Shown: positions 26,101 through 34,629 of the stretch, piece by piece | How the letters are laid out: each line of letters opens with the position of its first letter | Numbering within the stretch: position 1 is the first letter of the stretch | NCBI GenBank assembly: GCA_022827095.1 | Contig: JAJDTP010000002.1 | Span: 1 to 56,162, forward strand | Length of the DNA stretch: 56,162 bases | From: Dehalococcoidia bacterium | GTDB lineage: Bacteria > Chloroflexota > Dehalococcoidia > Lucifugimonadales > UBA3495 | Reading direction: 5' to 3' | Notes under the pieces: model-generated | Told to the model about the DNA's origin: nothing | Databases searched by the model: none | What the model saw: only the letters and a program-made list of their open reading frames with translations | Translations under genes and position numbers: made by a program

Positions 26101-27391
26101 CCTGGCCATCAACTACAAGGCCACCCTGGACGACGGCGTGACCATACCGACCGGCGCATTCTCCGTCAACGTCGCCGGGGGCTCACGCTCCGTCAGCTCC
26201 GTGTCCATCGCGGGCTCCACGGTCTCACTCACGCTGGCTTCCGAAGTGACGTCGGGACAGACGGTGACGGTCAGCTACACCCGACCGTCAGGGTCGGATT
26301 TCATCCGCGATACCGGAGGCCGCGCGGCTGAATCGTTCACCGATTACAACGTCACCAACACCACCGCCAGGTCCGCCGTTCCCAAAGCGGCCTTCACCGC
26401 CAACGTCCACGGCGAGCCTTCCACCCACGACGGCAGCGCCGCCTTCACCTTCGAGCTCCACCTCACCGAGGAACCCGCCGAGGGCTTCAGCTACCGGACC
26501 ATGCGCGACCACGCCTTCAATGTCACCAACGGCGACGTCAAAAAGGCCAAGCGCAACGACGCCGGCAAGAACCGCAAGTGGATCATCACCGTGGCTCCCT
26601 CGGGAGACGTCGACGTCGCCATCACCCTGCCGGCAACCACCGACTGCTCCGCCCAGGGCGCCATCTGCACCCAGGACGGGAGGATGCTGTCGGAACGGGT
26701 GTCGTTCACCGTTCCGGGTCCCAACAGCTCCCGGTCCCAGGAGTCCAACGCGAACTCCCTAGCCACCGGCGCGCCCACCATCACGGGGACCGCCCAGGTG
26801 GGCGAGAGCCTCACCGCCGCCACGGCGGACATCAGAGACTCCGACGGATTGACCAACGTCTCCTACGGCTACCAGTGGGTCCGCAACGACGGCGCCAACG
26901 ACGCCGACATCGGCGGGGCCACCGGCAGCAGCTACACATTGGTGGAAGCAGACGAGGGCAGGACCGTCAAGGTCAGGGTCTCCTTCAGCGACGACGCCGG
27001 CAACCGGGAAACGCTGACCAGCGCGGCCACGGGAACGGTAGCTGCCGCACCGGCCCCGCTGACGGCCGGTTTCCACGAGACGCCGTCCTCCCACGACGGC
27101 AGCGCCGCCTTCACATTCGAGCTGCGCTTCAGCGAAGAGTTCCCGGTCAGTTTCAGGACCCTGCGCGACCATGCCTTCAACGTCACCAACGGCGACGTCA
27201 AAAAGGCCAAGCGCAAGGACACCGGCAAGAACCGCAAGTGGATCATCACTGTAGAACCCACCGGCAACGGCGACGTCACCGTCGTATTGCCCCTCACCAC
27301 CGACTGTGAGGCCGACGGGGCCATCTGCGCCGCCGACGGCCGGATGCTCTCCAACCGTAGCGGGTTGACCGTCAACGGACCGGACGGCTAG
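23123..27391 (+). CDS. Large secreted/surface protein with leucine-rich repeats (1422 aa)
   Basis: ATG 23123 is chosen because AAGGGGAG lies just upstream; the open frame extends further back but through the cis element. A membrane or signal helix follows at about 70-98. Then come a module (about 102-256) homologous to the one nested in the 2268-aa protein, Ig-like and Cys-containing domains, an FN3-like domain (about 511-603), four to five leucine-rich repeats (about 640-770, LPAGVFDDLTALTRLDL pattern), a PKD-like region, an Ig-like and a SwmB-like domain, and two copies of a terminal domain containing NVTNGDVKKAKR and TTDC..GAIC. Leucine-rich repeats of this kind commonly mediate host-protein contact. 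Confidence 0.8.
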   Translation: MDHRVTERKGHDAEQGRGFRDIPKPNPARANHHAPNGATPGAAAGFFESSRRIAAALLTRLAATPSHRPALTAGFALAALLLAIAILVAVPDRAEAQSQSGLRQPILVSNAGQTVSLSLSANRAAQAFTTGGSRDYTLDSITLHGSGFCSSCVNTATLRRGSRTGSAITQFNAVVGNSGATLALTPTGATRLNANTTYFIVTANNFGSSAIWATTSSDNEDANPAAAWSIADGSELYNTGRGAWRPLTTSRQITVRGYAGLTATNYPAAGKPVISGTNRVGYVMTASRGSVRDPDGPFGPFTVSYQWIRVDGTTETDIAGATTQYYTLTGADVGKTIRVRASFTDGEGNLEARKSGSTSKVTARVLTAFSHCDSTDADEVWCGTARVTTMGDSLVGFARSLNKGSVDPDAFTAGGHDFIVNHIYQAEQFFGFSMQELTGSVDDGCLHDRIGGGSYRLTVGTGDSARTFDFNIERGPVRHWQWVPKGRKWAANDSVKVKLERVSSTGGSTRQDKPVVSAAPLTTGGDGAIAVSWTRVGRVCGLDTTGYRLQVSADGERWRTLWVQNNEDFLSYTHQGLLPDSRRYYRVEALNWSQASGFGAPASAETAGSNRGVCGRTEAVRAVIMDAIPNVIDCRHVTGTHLLAITSLSIGDDRLETTGLRAGDFAGLAGLRTLSLRNSGLSALPAGVFDGLTALTRLDLAVNSLTTVPAGVFDDLTALTNLNMARNSLTALPAGVFDDLTALTRLDLQSNELASLPDGLFENQTQADNWNLGGNPGNPFTKANAGADRTVAPGATVTLSGSTTGPWGSNVVWWWSQRDREGSFTIPSNPVTLTGRSTATASFTAPSTAASLYFRLAVWGKGEGQSQQGLDWVTITVESSMRQAPNNPAAGAPTITGTAQAGRTLTASAAGVTDADGLDNAKYAYQWLADDAEISGAAGAAYTVADGDVGKTIKVRVDFDDDQGNAESRTSAATATVIAATLDVDSATVSGSTLAINYKATLDDGVTIPTGAFSVNVAGGSRSVSSVSIAGSTVSLTLASEVTSGQTVTVSYTRPSGSDFIRDTGGRAAESFTDYNVTNTTARSAVPKAAFTANVHGEPSTHDGSAAFTFELHLTEEPAEGFSYRTMRDHAFNVTNGDVKKAKRNDAGKNRKWIITVAPSGDVDVAITLPATTDCSAQGAICTQDGRMLSERVSFTVPGPNSSRSQESNANSLATGAPTITGTAQVGESLTAATADIRDSDGLTNVSYGYQWVRNDGANDADIGGATGSSYTLVEADEGRTVKVRVSFSDDAGNRETLTSAATGTVAAAPAPLTAGFHETPSSHDGSAAFTFELRFSEEFPVSFRTLRDHAFNVTNGDVKKAKRKDTGKNRKWIITVEPTGNGDVTVVLPLTTDCEADGAICAADGRMLSNRSGLTVNGPDG

Positions 27392-27398
27392 ACCCGAA

Positions 27399-27431
27399 GG
27401 GCGCGGCCGGTGGCCGGTTCCGGCCGCGCCC
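27399..27431 (+). terminator. GC-rich hairpin 8 bp after the LRR surface-protein stop
   Basis: GGGCGCGGCCGG and CCGGCCGCGCCC form a perfect 12-bp stem with a 9-nt loop, flanked by GAA/TTC that can extend it. No T-run follows, so it is either a weak intrinsic terminator or an mRNA 3'-end protecting hairpin. Confidence 0.5.
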
Positions 27432-28076
27432 ACTTCGGGGCATTGGTCGGCGTGCCGATGCCCACCGATCTCTTCTCTAGTCCTCCTATACCGTTGCTGA
27501 TCGATCTTGCTGCTGATGCACGCCTGCCATGATCGGAGAAATATCGGAATACCTCAAAACAACCAAACGTTTCGCGCAAGATTGGATCGGTATAAGAACC
27601 TGTGGTCAATACCCGCGTCGACCGAGCGGCAAAGGCACAAACGGCATCCCCCGACAATGGCAGGTTCCGCTAGCCGTGCGACGGCGCATAACTCCGCCGA
27701 TGTCGGCGAGCTGCCGGGACACCCTCGCAACGTCCACGACGGGATAAACCGGCCGGCGCTCGACGAGTAGGGCACCTATTTCGCGTCGAAAACCGCGGTT
27801 AGGAGTTTCCGTTCCGGCCTCGAGGGAGTTGGAAATGCAGCCCGCCGTTCGAAGAACTCTGGGTGTTCTCGGTTTGCGGAACTCGGGTTCCACTGGGCTC
27901 GTCGGGCGTGCCCAGAGTCTCGTCCAAAATCTGAAACGAGATGCCATCGGAGGCGAGACGTCCGTCGTTTGGACCGTGGCGCCACCTGCCGCCCGGCGCC
28001 GGCACGGTCCTGCAGGCGCAGCGCACAACGTCATCCTCCGCGTGATCAGCAAAGATCAGGTCCGTGGTTTGAGCAT
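27432..28076. other. Intergenic stretch without a recognisable gene
   Basis: I find only short, unconvincing open frames and no transposase motif, RNA gene or shared cis element. The sequence just before 28077 has no clear Shine-Dalgarno site. Confidence 0.5.
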
Positions 28077-29354
28077 ATGACTTCAAAAAGGTGTTTATCG
28101 CTTCATCTCTGCCTTCTCCTGTTGGGTACGTTCTTAGCGTTCATCACGACAGTTCCAGCCTGCGTGGGCGGGCAGGGCAACACGCAGCCACCAAATGGAA
28201 AGGATCTATGGAACTGGGGTGATGCCTTACGTACTTCCGAGGGCGAAAAAAACAAACCGGGCATTTTTGAACGCCGGGTGATATTCGGCCAATCAGCAGC
28301 CCTAAGAGGGCCTGCCAAGCATCTGGGCCGGGATATGCGCCAGGGCATTCTGGCCGCGTTTTATGAGGTCAACCAGGCGGGAGGCGTTCACGGCCGTGAA
28401 CTGAAACTCGAAACCATGGACGACGCTTACCAACCCGAGTTGGCGTTGCACACGACGCGCTGGCTCATCGAAAAGCGGGAGGTTTTCGCCCTTATCGGAT
28501 CAGTCGGAACTCCCACAACTCGCGCTGCATACCCACTCGCCCACGCCGCGGGTATTCCCTTCCTGGCCCCTGTGACAGGAGCGGAATTCCTGCGAGACCC
28601 GGCTTTGGACAACGTGATCAATCTCAGGGCGTCGTACTACCAGGAAACCGAAGAAGTCATCGCTCGCTTAACTGAGGATTTGGGAGTCACCCGCATCGCG
28701 GTACTCTATCAGGACGATGCTTACGGCCGGGATGGGTTGGAGGGTGTCCGGCTGGCGCTTGGCCGGCGGGGACTGGAACCTCTCGGTACTTGGAACTACC
28801 AGCGACATCTGGGCGGAGTGCGACACGCGGCGTCCCCTATCGTCGAAGTCGACCCGGAGGCGGTCGTCATAATCGGAACCCATGAACCCGTCGCGGCAAC
28901 GGTAAAAGCAGTGCGGCGCGACACAGATGCGGTTTTCATGACGGTTTCGTTCGGCAGTGGTAAAGGTCTTACCCGGGAGCTGAAGAAGGATGGTCATGGC
29001 GTTTACGCCACGCAAGTGGTGCCCTTTCCCGAGGACAGCGCCATCCCGATTGTTGCCAGGTACCACGCCGCTCTGTCCCGTCTTGATCCACAAGCGCAAC
29101 CCGGGTTTGTCTCCTTGGAAGGATACCTGGCTGGTCGCCTTGCCATTTTCGGTCTTGACGCCTGTGGTCGTGAGCTCAGCCGTTCATGTTTCATCGAAGG
29201 CTTGCAGTCTTCGGATTTCATAAGTTTCGATGGATTTCAACTCAACTATGGTTACGGAGACAACCAGGGATCTGACGCCGTGTTCCTAACGGTGATCGAC
29301 GGGGAGGGAAAGTACTGCCAAATAAACAAGCTTAGTGACGAGAGTTGCAGGTGA
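28077..29354 (+). CDS. ABC-transporter substrate-binding lipoprotein, branched-chain amino-acid (Peripla_BP_6) type
   Basis: Starting at ATG 28077 the protein (425 aa) has a hydrophobic signal ending in TVPAC, a lipobox. The mature part follows the class: RRVIFGQSAALRGPA, GILAAFYEVNQAGGVHGREL, ALIGSVGTPTTRA, an IPFLAPVTG segment, the second-lobe RIAVLYQDDAYGRDG, and a late SLEGYLAGRLAIFGLDACG. These are hallmarks of LivJ-like and related periplasmic receptors. No permease or ATPase gene is near, so it is an orphan receptor that pairs with a transporter elsewhere or acts in sensing. Substrate unknown. Confidence 0.85.
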   Translation: MTSKRCLSLHLCLLLLGTFLAFITTVPACVGGQGNTQPPNGKDLWNWGDALRTSEGEKNKPGIFERRVIFGQSAALRGPAKHLGRDMRQGILAAFYEVNQAGGVHGRELKLETMDDAYQPELALHTTRWLIEKREVFALIGSVGTPTTRAAYPLAHAAGIPFLAPVTGAEFLRDPALDNVINLRASYYQETEEVIARLTEDLGVTRIAVLYQDDAYGRDGLEGVRLALGRRGLEPLGTWNYQRHLGGVRHAASPIVEVDPEAVVIIGTHEPVAATVKAVRRDTDAVFMTVSFGSGKGLTRELKKDGHGVYATQVVPFPEDSAIPIVARYHAALSRLDPQAQPGFVSLEGYLAGRLAIFGLDACGRELSRSCFIEGLQSSDFISFDGFQLNYGYGDNQGSDAVFLTVIDGEGKYCQINKLSDESCR

Positions 29355-29460
29355 CATTTGTGATTCATCTGAACCGAAACCAAGGCGACATCTATACTTA
29401 CTTTGGTGTGGATGGCCTAGGATTCGATCAGTATCTAACTGGTCATGAAATTGTCAGTCG

Positions 29461-30180
29461 ATGAAGGACCTGACATTGAGCCAGCTGGAACAGACGAGAC
29501 TCCACTTGCTCAACTCAGTATTGGAATACCAGCTGCCGGTAATCCAGGCCGCCGAGATCATGGGGGCGAGTGAACGCCATGCCTGGCGACTTCTGGCGGC
29601 CTATCGGAGGGAAGGCGCCGCCGCATTCGCTCACCCGAACCGCGGGCTGCAAACCACGCAACACGATCTCCGACGACGAGGCGAAAGCGGTGGTCAGCCG
29701 GCCAGCACCGCCTACGCCGGCGCCAACCACACCCATCTCACCGAGTTGCTCAAGGAACGGGAACTCATCGTCCTGAGCCGGCCCACAGTGCGGCGCATCC
29801 TGTCCAGAGCGGGCATCCCCAGCCCGCGCGACCGGCGTCCGGGCAAGCACCAGGTGCGACGGCAATGGATGCCTCAGGCTGGGAAGCTGGTACAGATTGA
29901 CGGCAGTTTCCACCGGTAGCTGGGCGATGACGGTCCGCAATTCACCCTGCTGCTGGCGGTGGACGACGCCACCAGCGCCGTGATCAGCGCGGTGTTCAGC
30001 CCCGAGGAAGACACCTGCAGCTACTTCACCCTGATGCGGGGGCGGACTGATCGAACGCTGGGCCGGCCCATCGCCTCTACGGCGACCGCCACGGCGCGTT
30101 CAAATTTTCCGGCAAACCCAGGCGCATCCAACCGCGGCGCAAGCTACCCATTTCCGCCGATGCTGCCAGTCCCTCCGTGA
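29461..30180 (+). pseudogene. ISNCY-type transposase (helix-turn-helix plus integrase core), nonsense and frameshift mutated
   Basis: MKDLTLSQLEQTRLHLLNSV opens an HTH region (AAEIMGASERHAWRLLAAYR) followed by LSRPTVRRILSRAGI and VQIDGSFHR, the start of a DDE core. A TAG at 29917-29919 replaces a sense codon before LGDDGPQFTLLLAVDDATS. A further frame change near 30050 turns the expected YGDRHGAFKFSGK into another frame. The gene is therefore dead. Confidence 0.65.
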
Positions 30181-30199
30181 ACCCGTTACCCTGATAGCG

Positions 30200-30895
30200 A
30201 GACTGCGCCTGGGACGCCGCCCTGTACGCGCCAGCGCCGCCTCGTCAGCCGGGTCAGGATGGTGGGCCGTCACTGAAACGCCCCGACGACCGTTGCTGAA
30301 AAGGCTCCTGGACCAAGCCGATGTAACTTGGTCCAGCTCCAAGCTGGCTGGTACGACGGCACCATCCGTACGCTGGAACTCACTTCCCAGACCGGCGTCT
30401 AGTGCCGCTCCGGCAAGCCGCCAGCCCTCCTCAATTGGGTGTTGATCCAAGCCGACAAGATACCTTCGTTCCCCAAGTGCTGCTATGTACCGACCCGGCG
30501 GCGGACCCGACTCAGATCCTGGAATGGTTTGTGTTGTGCTGGCCGCCTTTGGCGGGGAGGACACTTTCCAGAAGGTGCGCACCCGCCTGGGCATGGAGAC
30601 CCAACGCCAGTGGTCCGACCTAGCCATGGCCCGCACCACGCCGGCACTACTGGGCCTTTTCTCCTGGACCACCCTGGCCGCTCACGCCTTGCAAAAACAA
30701 CACCCCATCACCCAGCGTACCGCCGCCTGGTACGACAAACCATCGCCGACTTTCGTGGACGCCATCGCACTGGTCCGACGCCAGCCAGAGGTGGCGTCGG
30801 AAGATTTCTCACTGTCGGCCAGCAACCCCGACACGCAGGAACTTCCCGTCACCCTGTACCACCGAATGGTGGACTCCCTCGCTTACGCCGCTTGA
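30200..30895 (+). pseudogene. C-terminal part of an IS701-like DDE transposase
   Basis: Fragments in different frames spell QVLLCTDPAADPTQILEWFV, then EVRTRLGMETQRQWSDLAMA, then LFSWTTLAAHAL and LPVTLYHRMVDSLAYAA. They represent the last catalytic acidic region and C-terminus of a DDE endonuclease. Stops and frame changes lie upstream. It ends exactly where the minus-strand IS1380 fragment begins. Confidence 0.6.
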
Positions 30896-31210
30896 ATTGC
30901 GCAAAGTCCAGCTTGTCGCCCGCGTTGGCACGACCGGGGACATGGCCCAAGTCAACATGGCAATCCACCAGTTCGCCCAGGCCCACGTGATGGGCCAGTG
31001 TGACCAGCAGGATGAGCCCCGCATTGGCAACCAGGCGAGGATCGTCGAAGGCCATGTGGATGCGGTCAGACTGCTCGCGTGGTAGCATGCGATGGGTGAC
31101 CCTCGTTTCAGGGAGGTCTTCTGTCACAAAAACCATTGTCCCCGAAGCCGGGAGCGCTTGCTTATCCCGTCACCACGACACCACCTCATCGCTTCGGTGG
31201 ATTGGGGCTT
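30896..31210 (-). mobile_element. Left-end fragment of an IS1380-family element
   Basis: The minus strand begins with the terminal inverted repeat (31210-31190) and a second conserved block GCTTCGGGGACAATGGTTTTT (about 31150-31127) also present at 52748-52768. It then encodes the transposase N-terminus DDPRLVANAGLILLVTLAHH, GELVDCHVDLGH and RANAGDKL before breaking off at 30896. It sits at the left edge of the CoiA-like pseudogene and probably destroyed its 5' part. Confidence 0.7.
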
Positions 31211-32014
31211 ACAGAGGGACAAGAGTATGCAGTCAGCATCGCATGCGACAGGTGTGCAGGAAAGATCAGCGCGAACGTTGCCATCGACGGTGCAACCATA
31301 GCCACAGAGAGAATCGCAGTCACAGGCGCCCGCTCAGACTTGGTTATCACCACAGCCGACGGGACCACGGCCAGGATCATCGTGTAGATCGTACTTCACC
31401 ACGACCTGGAAACCGAGACCAAAACGCGATACGAGACGTCAGGTATCCCAATCATCAAGGTCATCCCAACTTGGGAGACCGTCGACACACTCAGAGATAC
31501 AATCCATTCGCGGGGATCCCTGAACGCGAAGATCACCACCTACAGGCGATGTCGGCGTCAAGAAGCCCTGCACCAACAGTGGCTCACCACAGGTGAAGCC
31601 CAAATCCGGAAAGCCACCGGGCACAAACAGGTAACCCGGCCTCGGACTAAACAGATCACCAAAGACCGATACGACTCATTCCTCCGAGCCGATACCAGAA
31701 GCCAAGTCAACAAGATCGTCAGATCGCTGGCGAAACTGGGATTCCTGCAACAGAAAACCCGAGCGTCCCTGTTCAAAGTCCAAATTTCCCAATGGACCAT
31801 CTACGCCGACCTCGACAGCACGGAGGTCATGCGCATCTGGGAAGTCGATTGCGAGCCCGGACTGTACGCATTCCCACAAGAAGCTGAACCACCAAAATGC
31901 AGCGAGCGCCTGCTGGAAGTGGTTCGCCAACTGCTCGAACAGCACGAGGTGGGAGTCCGACGCTGCTTCATGGACCACGGCTGGCACAATCACTGGACGG
32001 CGCCTGAACATTAG
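31211..32014 (+). pseudogene. CoiA-like/competence-type protein, 5' truncated and with an internal TAG
   Basis: One frame runs from the IS border to TAG 32012-32014 and is interrupted only by TAG 31385-31387. Across that stop the text reads TTADGTTARIIV, stop, IVLHHDLETETKTRYETSGI, PIIKVIPTWETVDTLRD. That is the usual V-E-I-V-x-H-D-x-E-x-E..Y..x-x-I-P..x-V-x-P-x-W core of CoiA-like nuclease-fold proteins, so GAG (Glu) to TAG is the likely lesion. An N-terminal CDRCAG pair is present. The distal 130 residues are basic and of unknown role. The downstream part has no ATG start and is easily missed. Confidence 0.5.
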
Positions 32015-32210
32015 CAAAACAAAAGCGCACCGCCGGCCCTCACGACCCCAACCCCAACATTACATACTGATAGCCGTAGCCGATGCAGCAACCCACCCTT
32101 TCCGACCGCACCACAACGGCTGCCCCATCCTCTCGTATCCAAGCACGAATTCGCTCCTTCCCATTCAATCGTTTCGGACCGCATGCGAACGTTCCGACTG
32201 GGCTTTACTT

Positions 32211-33173
32211 ATGGCAAGTTACCAAATCCAACTTCCTCCATGGGAAGCAAGAAGCAACCCAGACCGTCAAGCGATAGCAAATTGGCTGGAGTGCGCCACC
32301 GACATCGCCCACTCCACTCAAATTCTTAGGCCGCCCAGCTCGAACGTCGACACCGCCACTGTAACCATACAAGCTGCACGCCTCGCTTCCGTGATCAGAG
32401 CGATATCCACACCGATACGGAAGCTGCTCCTCGACGGAAACGGCTCGCTACTTAAGAAGGCCGTCGGCTCACCAACCCTGCACCCAATGATCGAGCCAGT
32501 TCATGACGTTCCCATCAACTTCGCCCGGCACCTTCAAGAACAGTCCTTCACCATAGGATTCGCCGACGGCCGTTACAGCGACATCACCGTGCCCGCGGTC
32601 ACTCACCACACATCCGTCCATCCTTTACATGGCGTCAGCCATCTCAACGGAACCAAGTTCCAGATGTCCAACCCCTTTGACCACCATGCTGAACCGGTAA
32701 ACTTCAACAAGTGGATGAACGCCCACCTGCTCGAGATAGACGGTAACCAGTTCAGAGCACAACGCCTCCTGCGCGATCTGGCCAACAAGGAAGGCGCTCA
32801 CATCGAGAATAATTATCCCATGATGACCACGCCTGACCTCCCTATTGGTCCAGACGACAACACCCTGCACCGTTTAGCCAACGGAATACGGTTCGGCGGA
32901 TTGACCTACCTGCAAATCTTCTCGTTGTACACAGCACTGTATATCCTCAACAGAACCCGCGCATCCTTGGACCAGCTGACCGGGTTGATGAACGACCAAA
33001 ACCTCGATTACGTCCGCCAGACCATCGATGATGCTCCTCGCACCCTTACCACCAGCGAAGCTGAGATAGAAATCATGAGCGGGCCTATGGCGGTCCTCGA
33101 CCATGACGGGAAACTTAGAGGCGATTACAGCGCAGGGCTCTCGACAACTTTCAAGATCCCGCGAACATCGTGA
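32211..33173 (+). CDS. Uncharacterised protein (320 aa)
   Basis: This is an open frame of clear coding character but I do not recognise the family. The first 120 residues look helical (IQAARLASVIRAISTPIRKL, a four-helix style). The middle part contains LLEIDGNQFRAQRLLRDLANKEGAHI, a phrase of the type D-G-x-x-x-x-R-x-x-x-R-x-x-A-N-K-x-G-x-H found in unannotated cytosolic proteins near other accessory genes. There is no signal peptide or membrane helix. Its base composition is visibly less GC-rich than the surface-protein genes, and like its upstream neighbour it looks acquired. Confidence 0.6.
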   Translation: MASYQIQLPPWEARSNPDRQAIANWLECATDIAHSTQILRPPSSNVDTATVTIQAARLASVIRAISTPIRKLLLDGNGSLLKKAVGSPTLHPMIEPVHDVPINFARHLQEQSFTIGFADGRYSDITVPAVTHHTSVHPLHGVSHLNGTKFQMSNPFDHHAEPVNFNKWMNAHLLEIDGNQFRAQRLLRDLANKEGAHIENNYPMMTTPDLPIGPDDNTLHRLANGIRFGGLTYLQIFSLYTALYILNRTRASLDQLTGLMNDQNLDYVRQTIDDAPRTLTTSEAEIEIMSGPMAVLDHDGKLRGDYSAGLSTTFKIPRTS

Positions 33174-33290
33174 TCTAACTCCGCCCCCAGGCAACCCCTA
33201 AGGCTCGATACTCGGCCAGCTCAAGTGCCATGATCACGACTGATCCGGTACCGGTACTGGCTGTCAAGGACAGACCATGACATTGAGCCA

Positions 33291-33536
33291 GTGATCGCCG
33301 AGGACTGGATAGCACCATTGACACGTGGCGATTTTGGTCAGCATCGGTTCCTGATTGCCAGGTCAATCACCTCCCTCCACGACCAGCTAAGCACGGCACG
33401 AGGAAAGCCGTTCTCGGTACATGGTGCCTGCGTTGTACGCTCGATGGCGATCGAGGACGAGCTCGGAGAGATCCGCGGACTGGTGGGCGGTGAGCAGCTG
33501 CGCGACCACCTGGGATGGTTCGGTATTGACCGGTAG
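33291..33536 (+). CDS. Doubtful short ORF (81 aa), unknown
   Basis: Encodes MIAEDWIAPLTRGDFGQHRF through LGEIRGLVGGEQLRDHLGWF. No family recognised and no good ribosome site. Just upstream (33281-33293) the 13-bp TGACATTGAGCCA repeats the start of the ISNCY transposase gene, so this may lie beside another IS scar. Listed only because the frame is open and its composition is coding-like. Confidence 0.25.
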   Translation: MIAEDWIAPLTRGDFGQHRFLIARSITSLHDQLSTARGKPFSVHGACVVRSMAIEDELGEIRGLVGGEQLRDHLGWFGIDR

Positions 33537-33703
33537 AACCTCAGAGGCCCGGCCCGGCACCCGCAAACAGCGCCGTTTCCCTTCGCGGGATGTTCCGGTG
33601 CCGACACGAAGCAAAAGCCGGGCCGAAACCAAGGTCGGCAGTCCCATGAGTTGAAAACCCGAACCGAGGCTCCGGTCAGGGATAGCCGCCATTTCGCGAA
33701 TCC

Positions 33704-33776
33704 GCCACATAGAGCGACGGGACGGCGTGAAAGGACGTGAGAGACCCAGTAGCAACGAAAATGCTCTCCAAGTGGC
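33704..33776. repeat. 73-bp hairpin repeat, copy A
   Basis: Begins GCCACATAGAGCGA and ends GCTCTCCAAGTGGC, so the two ends can pair over about 10 bp. Related copies are at 42830-42901 and 55683-55754. All three are 72-73 bp, start GCCACAT, contain AAGGAC..GAGAC in the middle and are followed by TGAAAA or TAAAAA. A short GCCGC/GCGGC hairpin with TTTT (33820-33838) follows this copy, as a similar one occurs near copy B (42608-42625). Confidence 0.6.
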
Positions 33777-33946
33777 TGAAAAGCGAAAACTAGCACAGAA
33801 AAAAGCCAGCACAGACCGAGCCGCAATGGCGGCTTTTCCTGTGCCCAAACGACGAGCAAAAGAAAACGGGATAGGAAACCCAGAAGAAAACAAGCGAGGA
33901 AACCCAGAACAAAGCGAGCAAGCAAACGAGCAAGACGGAGGGTGCG

Positions 33947-34372
33947 ATGGTCAAACACAGCAACGGCGTCGGCTATTTCACCGCAGAAAACATCGTTGGC
34001 GTCCTCAGAGCACTGCCCTAAACGCACGGCACCTATGCCGAAGTCGCCGAGCAAGCCAAAGTGTACGGGGCTACCATTTGGAAAACCGTCCTGGGCAAAT
34101 GGGTGGCACATGGCCACCGGGATCTCCAGGCCGGCAGACGTCAAAGTGCATTCGGGAGGTTTGCAACTATGTACGACGAGATCAAAGATGAGTCCTGCAC
34201 CGCCGAGGCCAACAGAACCCGGGAATTCGACCACGCCATGCAGATTCTGGAGAGGACCTGCGACTGCGGGAACGACGAGATGGCGATGGCCGACGGAACC
34301 CTGGGCGACACCTGCCGGGAGTGCCACGAGATTGAAGAGCAAGGACGGCCGCGACGGAAGCCAAAGAGTTGA
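33947..34372 (+). pseudogene. Small zinc-ribbon-like protein, interrupted by an in-frame TAA
   Basis: ATG 33947, behind GGAGGGTGCG, encodes MVKHSNGVGYFTAENIVGVL and then meets TAA at 34019-34021. The same frame continues with THGTYAEVAEQAKVYGATIW (HTH-like), FGRFATMYDEIKDESC and a CDCG..CREC cysteine cluster up to 34372. An internal ATG at 34061 could still produce 103 aa. The C-terminal block recurs at 48661-48840 and partly at 42645-42752. The HTH-plus-cysteine build suggests a small DNA-binding protein from a mobile element; this is inference. Confidence 0.5.
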
Positions 34373-34425
34373 TTCCCATTACGTAGACGCAAAGGTCGCC
34401 GCCAAACCCGAAACTGATGACACCA

Positions 34426-34450
34426 GGCCGCTCTGACAGACGGGGCGGCC
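34426..34450 (+). terminator. GC-rich hairpin of a repeated type
   Basis: GGCCGC at the left and GCGGCC at the right pair around CTGACAGACGG. A near-identical unit (GCCGCCCTGACCAACGGGGCGGC) is at 50950-50972 and a degenerate one near 55885-55906. Each is followed by an A/T run. It may terminate the small gene before it and the convergent operon ending at 34630. The rest of 34373-34629 shows no gene. Confidence 0.4.
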
Positions 34451-34629
34451 AATTTCACGCCCGGGCCAACGGCTCCACAGAGATCAAGACCTCCTGAACC
34501 AAGCCCGACGACAAGGGGGCGGAAATCCGGCGCTACGCACTGGAGGAGTCTGATGACGGCAACGACTGGAAAGCCCATCAATTCCGTAGCAGTCGCCAAC
34601 CCCGTTACCTGATGTCTCGCCGGCTCAGT

